Shown: positions 5,505 to 7,283 of the stretch, one piece after another | How the letters are laid out: every line of letters starts with the position of its first letter | Numbering within the stretch: the first letter of the stretch is position 1 | Origin: CBCPMX01 sp965120355 | GTDB taxonomy: Bacteria > Bacillota > Clostridia > Oscillospirales > Oscillospiraceae | NCBI GenBank assembly: GCA_965120355.1 | Contig: CBCPMX010000059.1 | Location: 1 to 7,283, forward strand | DNA: 7,283 nt | Reading direction: 5' to 3' | Notes under the pieces: generated by a model | The model's database searches: none | The model's input: the letters and a program-made list of their open reading frames with translations, nothing else | Told to the model about the DNA's origin: nothing | Program-made: the position numbers and the translations under genes

Positions 5505-6113
5505 TCAGGTCCAATCCTCGCTGAACTGGCGCACCCGAAACGTGGCGCCCAGCTCTTGTTCACACATTTGGCGGCAGCGCTCAATTTCGGCGGGATCCAT
5601 ATTGTCCACCACAGTCATGATGACCTGGATGTTCAGAGCACGGGCCTTGCGGGTGAAGTCTTTCATCGCCTCAAATGCGCCGGGCACATGGGGGCGGACC
5701 ACCTCGTCATAGGCCGCTTGGGTGGAGCGGTTGAGGGAAATGGACAGCACATCGATGACGCCCTTGAGCTCCGGCGTGATGTCGCGGCCGTTGATCAGGT
5801 TGCCATGGCCGTTGGTATCCATGCGGATCAGGATCTGGGACTCAGCCTTCAGCTGCTTGCAGACCCAAAGAATGTCGTCAATGCGGTAGGTGGGTTCGCC
5901 GTAACCGCAGAACACCAATTCGTTATACCGGGTCAGGTCGCGGCTGCGGATGTCCTCCAGAATTTCCTCTTTCGTCGGTTCCCGCTCCAGCCACAGATTG
6001 GAGCCGGTGCCGACGCCGTCGCCGTAGGAGCGGATGCAGAAAGTACAGGCGCAGGTGCAGCGGTTGGTGGTGTTCACATAGAGGTTTTTGCCATATTCAT
6101 AGGTAATGGTCAT
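5505..6113 (-). CDS. TatD-family-associated radical SAM protein
   Basis: This 202-residue protein belongs to the radical S-adenosylmethionine superfamily. The cluster motif C19xxxC23xxC26 sits in NRCTCACTFCIRS, with an extra Cys at 21. FCGYGEPT (68-75) matches the GGE-type SAM-binding segment, with Glu73. RMDTNGHG (97-104) and SISLNRST (124-131) are later barrel strands. A Cys pair (C180, C184) lies near the C-terminus. The size and motif set fit the small family recognised as linked to TatD (I recall TIGR04038), and the upstream gene here is indeed a TatD hydrolase on the same strand. The ATG is preceded by AAAAGGAAG (complement of 6122-6130), eight bases away. A 93-base gap separates the two genes, with no terminator seen, so co-transcription is likely. 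The family's reaction is not known to me. The compact barrel recalls QueE-like enzymes, but no queuosine gene is present nearby. Confidence 0.92.
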   Translation of the reverse strand: MTITYEYGKNLYVNTTNRCTCACTFCIRSYGDGVGTGSNLWLEREPTKEEILEDIRSRDLTRYNELVFCGYGEPTYRIDDILWVCKQLKAESQILIRMDTNGHGNLINGRDITPELKGVIDVLSISLNRSTQAAYDEVVRPHVPGAFEAMKDFTRKARALNIQVIMTVVDNMDPAEIERCRQMCEQELGATFRVRQFSEDWT

Positions 6114-6206
6114 GGGGATCGCTTCCTTTTCAAATCTAAAATATCCAGGGAAAGATGAAAATCCGCGTGCAGGTTCCAGGGTTCCCAGGACCGCAGAAAC
6201 AGAAGA

Positions 6207-6971
6207 TTATGGGATGTTGAAAAAGCGTTTGCCGTTTTCCAGGGTGCGTCGGGCCACTTCTTCTACGGTCGTGCCCTTGACCCGGGCGATGGTCTCGGCC
6301 ACATGGGGCAGATACCGGCTGTCATTGCGTTTGCCGCGGTGCGGCACTGGCGTCAGATAGGGGCAGTCAGTCTCCAGCAGAATGCGGTCCATGGGGCAGT
6401 AGTCGATGACGGCCAGAGGCTTTTTGGCGTTCTCAAAGGTGCAGGAGCCATTGAAGCCCAGATACCAGCCGGCCTTGACCAGCTCTTTCGCCATCTCCAC
6501 GGAGCCGGAGTAGCAGTGGAATTCGCCTCGCAGACGGCCCAGATAGGGGCGGAGAATATCCATACAGTCGCCGTGGGCTTCCCGTTCGTGGATGACCACC
6601 GGCATGTTCAGCTCCTCCGCCAGCTCCAGCTGCTGGGCAAACCGGAGCCGCTGGACGTCCCGGGGAGAAAAGTCGTAGTGGTAATCCAGACCGATCTCCC
6701 CGATGGCCACCACCTTGGGGTTTTGGGCCAGCACTCTGTACATGGCCAAGTCTGCGTCCTTCATATCCTGGGCGTCGTGAGGATGGCAGCCCACCACAGC
6801 GTAGATAAAATCATAGGTTTTTGCCAGCTGAATGGACTGCATGGAGGACGTCAGGTCGCAGCCCACATTGACGATCAGCTCCACGCCAGCCTCCGGCATG
6901 GCCTGGAGCAGCTCGTCCCGGTCCTTTTGGAATCGTTTGTCGTCGTAGTGGGCGTGGGTGTCGAAATACAT
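6207..6971 (-). CDS. tatD: TatD-family metal-dependent hydrolase (DNase)
   Basis: This 254-residue protein has full length for the family and a complete metal site: H6 and H8 in FDTHAHYDD, E92 in IGEIGLDYH, H128 in VVIHERE, H152 in FHCYSGS, and D202 in LLETDCPYLTP. Known members are TIM-barrel, metal-dependent nucleases, some with 3'-5' exonuclease activity on DNA or RNA and roles in DNA repair; a few act on D-aminoacyl-tRNA. The start at 6971 is chosen because family members begin right at the F-D-T-H motif and AAGGAA (complement of 6981-6986) lies nine bases upstream; an in-frame ATG at 7013 would add 14 unrelated residues. It is the first gene of a probable two-gene unit with the radical SAM protein downstream. 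The symbol is family-level: the Gram-positive orthologue is also called yabD. Confidence 0.96.
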   Translation of the reverse strand: MYFDTHAHYDDKRFQKDRDELLQAMPEAGVELIVNVGCDLTSSMQSIQLAKTYDFIYAVVGCHPHDAQDMKDADLAMYRVLAQNPKVVAIGEIGLDYHYDFSPRDVQRLRFAQQLELAEELNMPVVIHEREAHGDCMDILRPYLGRLRGEFHCYSGSVEMAKELVKAGWYLGFNGSCTFENAKKPLAVIDYCPMDRILLETDCPYLTPVPHRGKRNDSRYLPHVAETIARVKGTTVEEVARRTLENGKRFFNIP

Positions 6972-7217
6972 GGAAGTCACTTCCTTATCTTTTGTGAAAC
7001 TGTCTGGGCGCATTTGCGCCTGCGGCAGCTTTTTCGTCTTGCTCCGGCGCAGTCAGACAAGCCTGAAAAAGCCTGCAAGCCGGCGCTGCGCTGAGAAAAG
7101 AGAGAAAATCCGCCGGAAAAGGAACAATCTTTATCGCAAATTGCAATAACAAGTTGAACACTTCCGAGTAGATGGGACGGCAGTCAGGCAGCAAAGACTG
7201 GTGTGGTATAAAAAAAG
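6972..7217. other. Gene-free region upstream of tatD
   Basis: No supported gene lies between the tatD start and the promoter at 7218. On the minus strand a possible but weak promoter is TTCAAC (complement of 7153-7158), 17 bp, GATAAA (complement of 7130-7135). This would give tatD a leader of about 150 bases. Within that leader are a hairpin GGCGCA-TT-TGCGCC (7007-7020) and a CGCCGG segment (7111-7116). That segment can pair with either of two CCGGCG segments (7044-7049 or 7080-7085). These could be alternative structures, but no T-run or known riboswitch core is recognised. Confidence 0.4.
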
Positions 7218-7268
7218 TTGACAGCTTATTCTCAAGGAATTCATAATAAAACCAAGAGAATAAGGAGG
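7218..7268 (+). promoter_or_regulatory. Sigma-A-type promoter, flanking inverted repeat and strong RBS of the gene at the window end
   Basis: A perfect -35 TTGACA (7218-7223) stands 18 bp before CATAAT (7242-7247), predicting a start near 7254. AAGGAGG (7262-7268) follows, eight bases before the GTG at 7277. A perfect 9-bp inverted repeat, CTTATTCTC (7225-7233) and GAGAATAAG (7256-7264), brackets the -10. The left arm is in the promoter spacer and the right arm is at or after the start point, so only one arm is transcribed. This favours a DNA operator over an RNA hairpin. Confidence 0.75.
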
Positions 7269-7276
7269 TATTCAAA

Positions 7277-7283
7277 GTGGCAC
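7277..7283 (+). CDS. Start of an unidentified gene (GTG start, 3' truncated)
   Basis: Only seven bases are inside the window: GTG, GCA and one further base, encoding Met-Ala. The start is inferred from AAGGAGG at ideal spacing and the strong promoter just upstream. The product cannot be guessed. A near-consensus promoter plus an operator-like repeat suggests a well expressed, regulated gene. Confidence 0.6.

Noticed and set aside
6985..7275. 96-codon minus-strand open frame upstream of tatD
   Set aside because: It starts inside the ribosome-binding site and promoter of the divergent gene, has no domain, and no ribosome-binding site was seen.

Overview
The window looks like chromosomal DNA from a GC-rich, Gram-positive anaerobe of the class Clostridia, most likely Oscillospiraceae-like. 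This placement is inferred from gene content and style: an S-layer-homology (SLH) protein, strong AGGAGG ribosome-binding sites, a TatD/radical-SAM pair, and compact genes ending in intrinsic terminators. I could not run a taxonomic search. No transposon, phage, CRISPR array, tRNA or rRNA was seen.

Layout. (1) Positions 2-691, plus strand: the C-terminal part of a cell-wall-anchored SLH protein, closed by a near-perfect terminator (723-760). (2) Positions 905-3395, plus strand: a tight three-gene operon of mutually homologous NTF2/SnoaL-like proteins. The genes are joined by two identical ATGA stop/start overlaps, each with AAGGAGG seven bases upstream. The third protein carries a Gly/Pro/Ala-rich repeat insert (residues 196-246) between its NTF2-like fold and a C-terminal PEPYxT motif that all three share. 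This operon is the least ordinary part of the window. (3) Positions 3396-3653: a convergent intergenic region packed with five inverted repeats, of which the outer two act as terminators. (4) Positions 3654-4685, minus strand: a secreted DUF3089-type alpha/beta hydrolase, with a terminator-like hairpin in its own 5' leader. (5) Positions 4904-5341, plus strand: a stand-alone two-CBS-domain protein with its own promoter and terminator. (6) Positions 5505-6971, minus strand: TatD-family metal-dependent hydrolase followed by its family-associated radical SAM protein. (7) Positions 6972-7283: a divergent regulatory region ending in a strong sigma-A-like promoter, ribosome-binding site and GTG start of a gene that runs off the window. 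A 9-bp inverted repeat brackets that promoter's -10 box.

How the genes fit together. The three NTF2-like proteins are almost certainly co-transcribed and translationally coupled, so they probably act on one pathway or form a hetero-oligomer. Their substrate cannot be read from the sequence. TatD and the radical SAM protein form a known conserved pair. The SLH protein, hydrolase and CBS protein are independent single-gene units.
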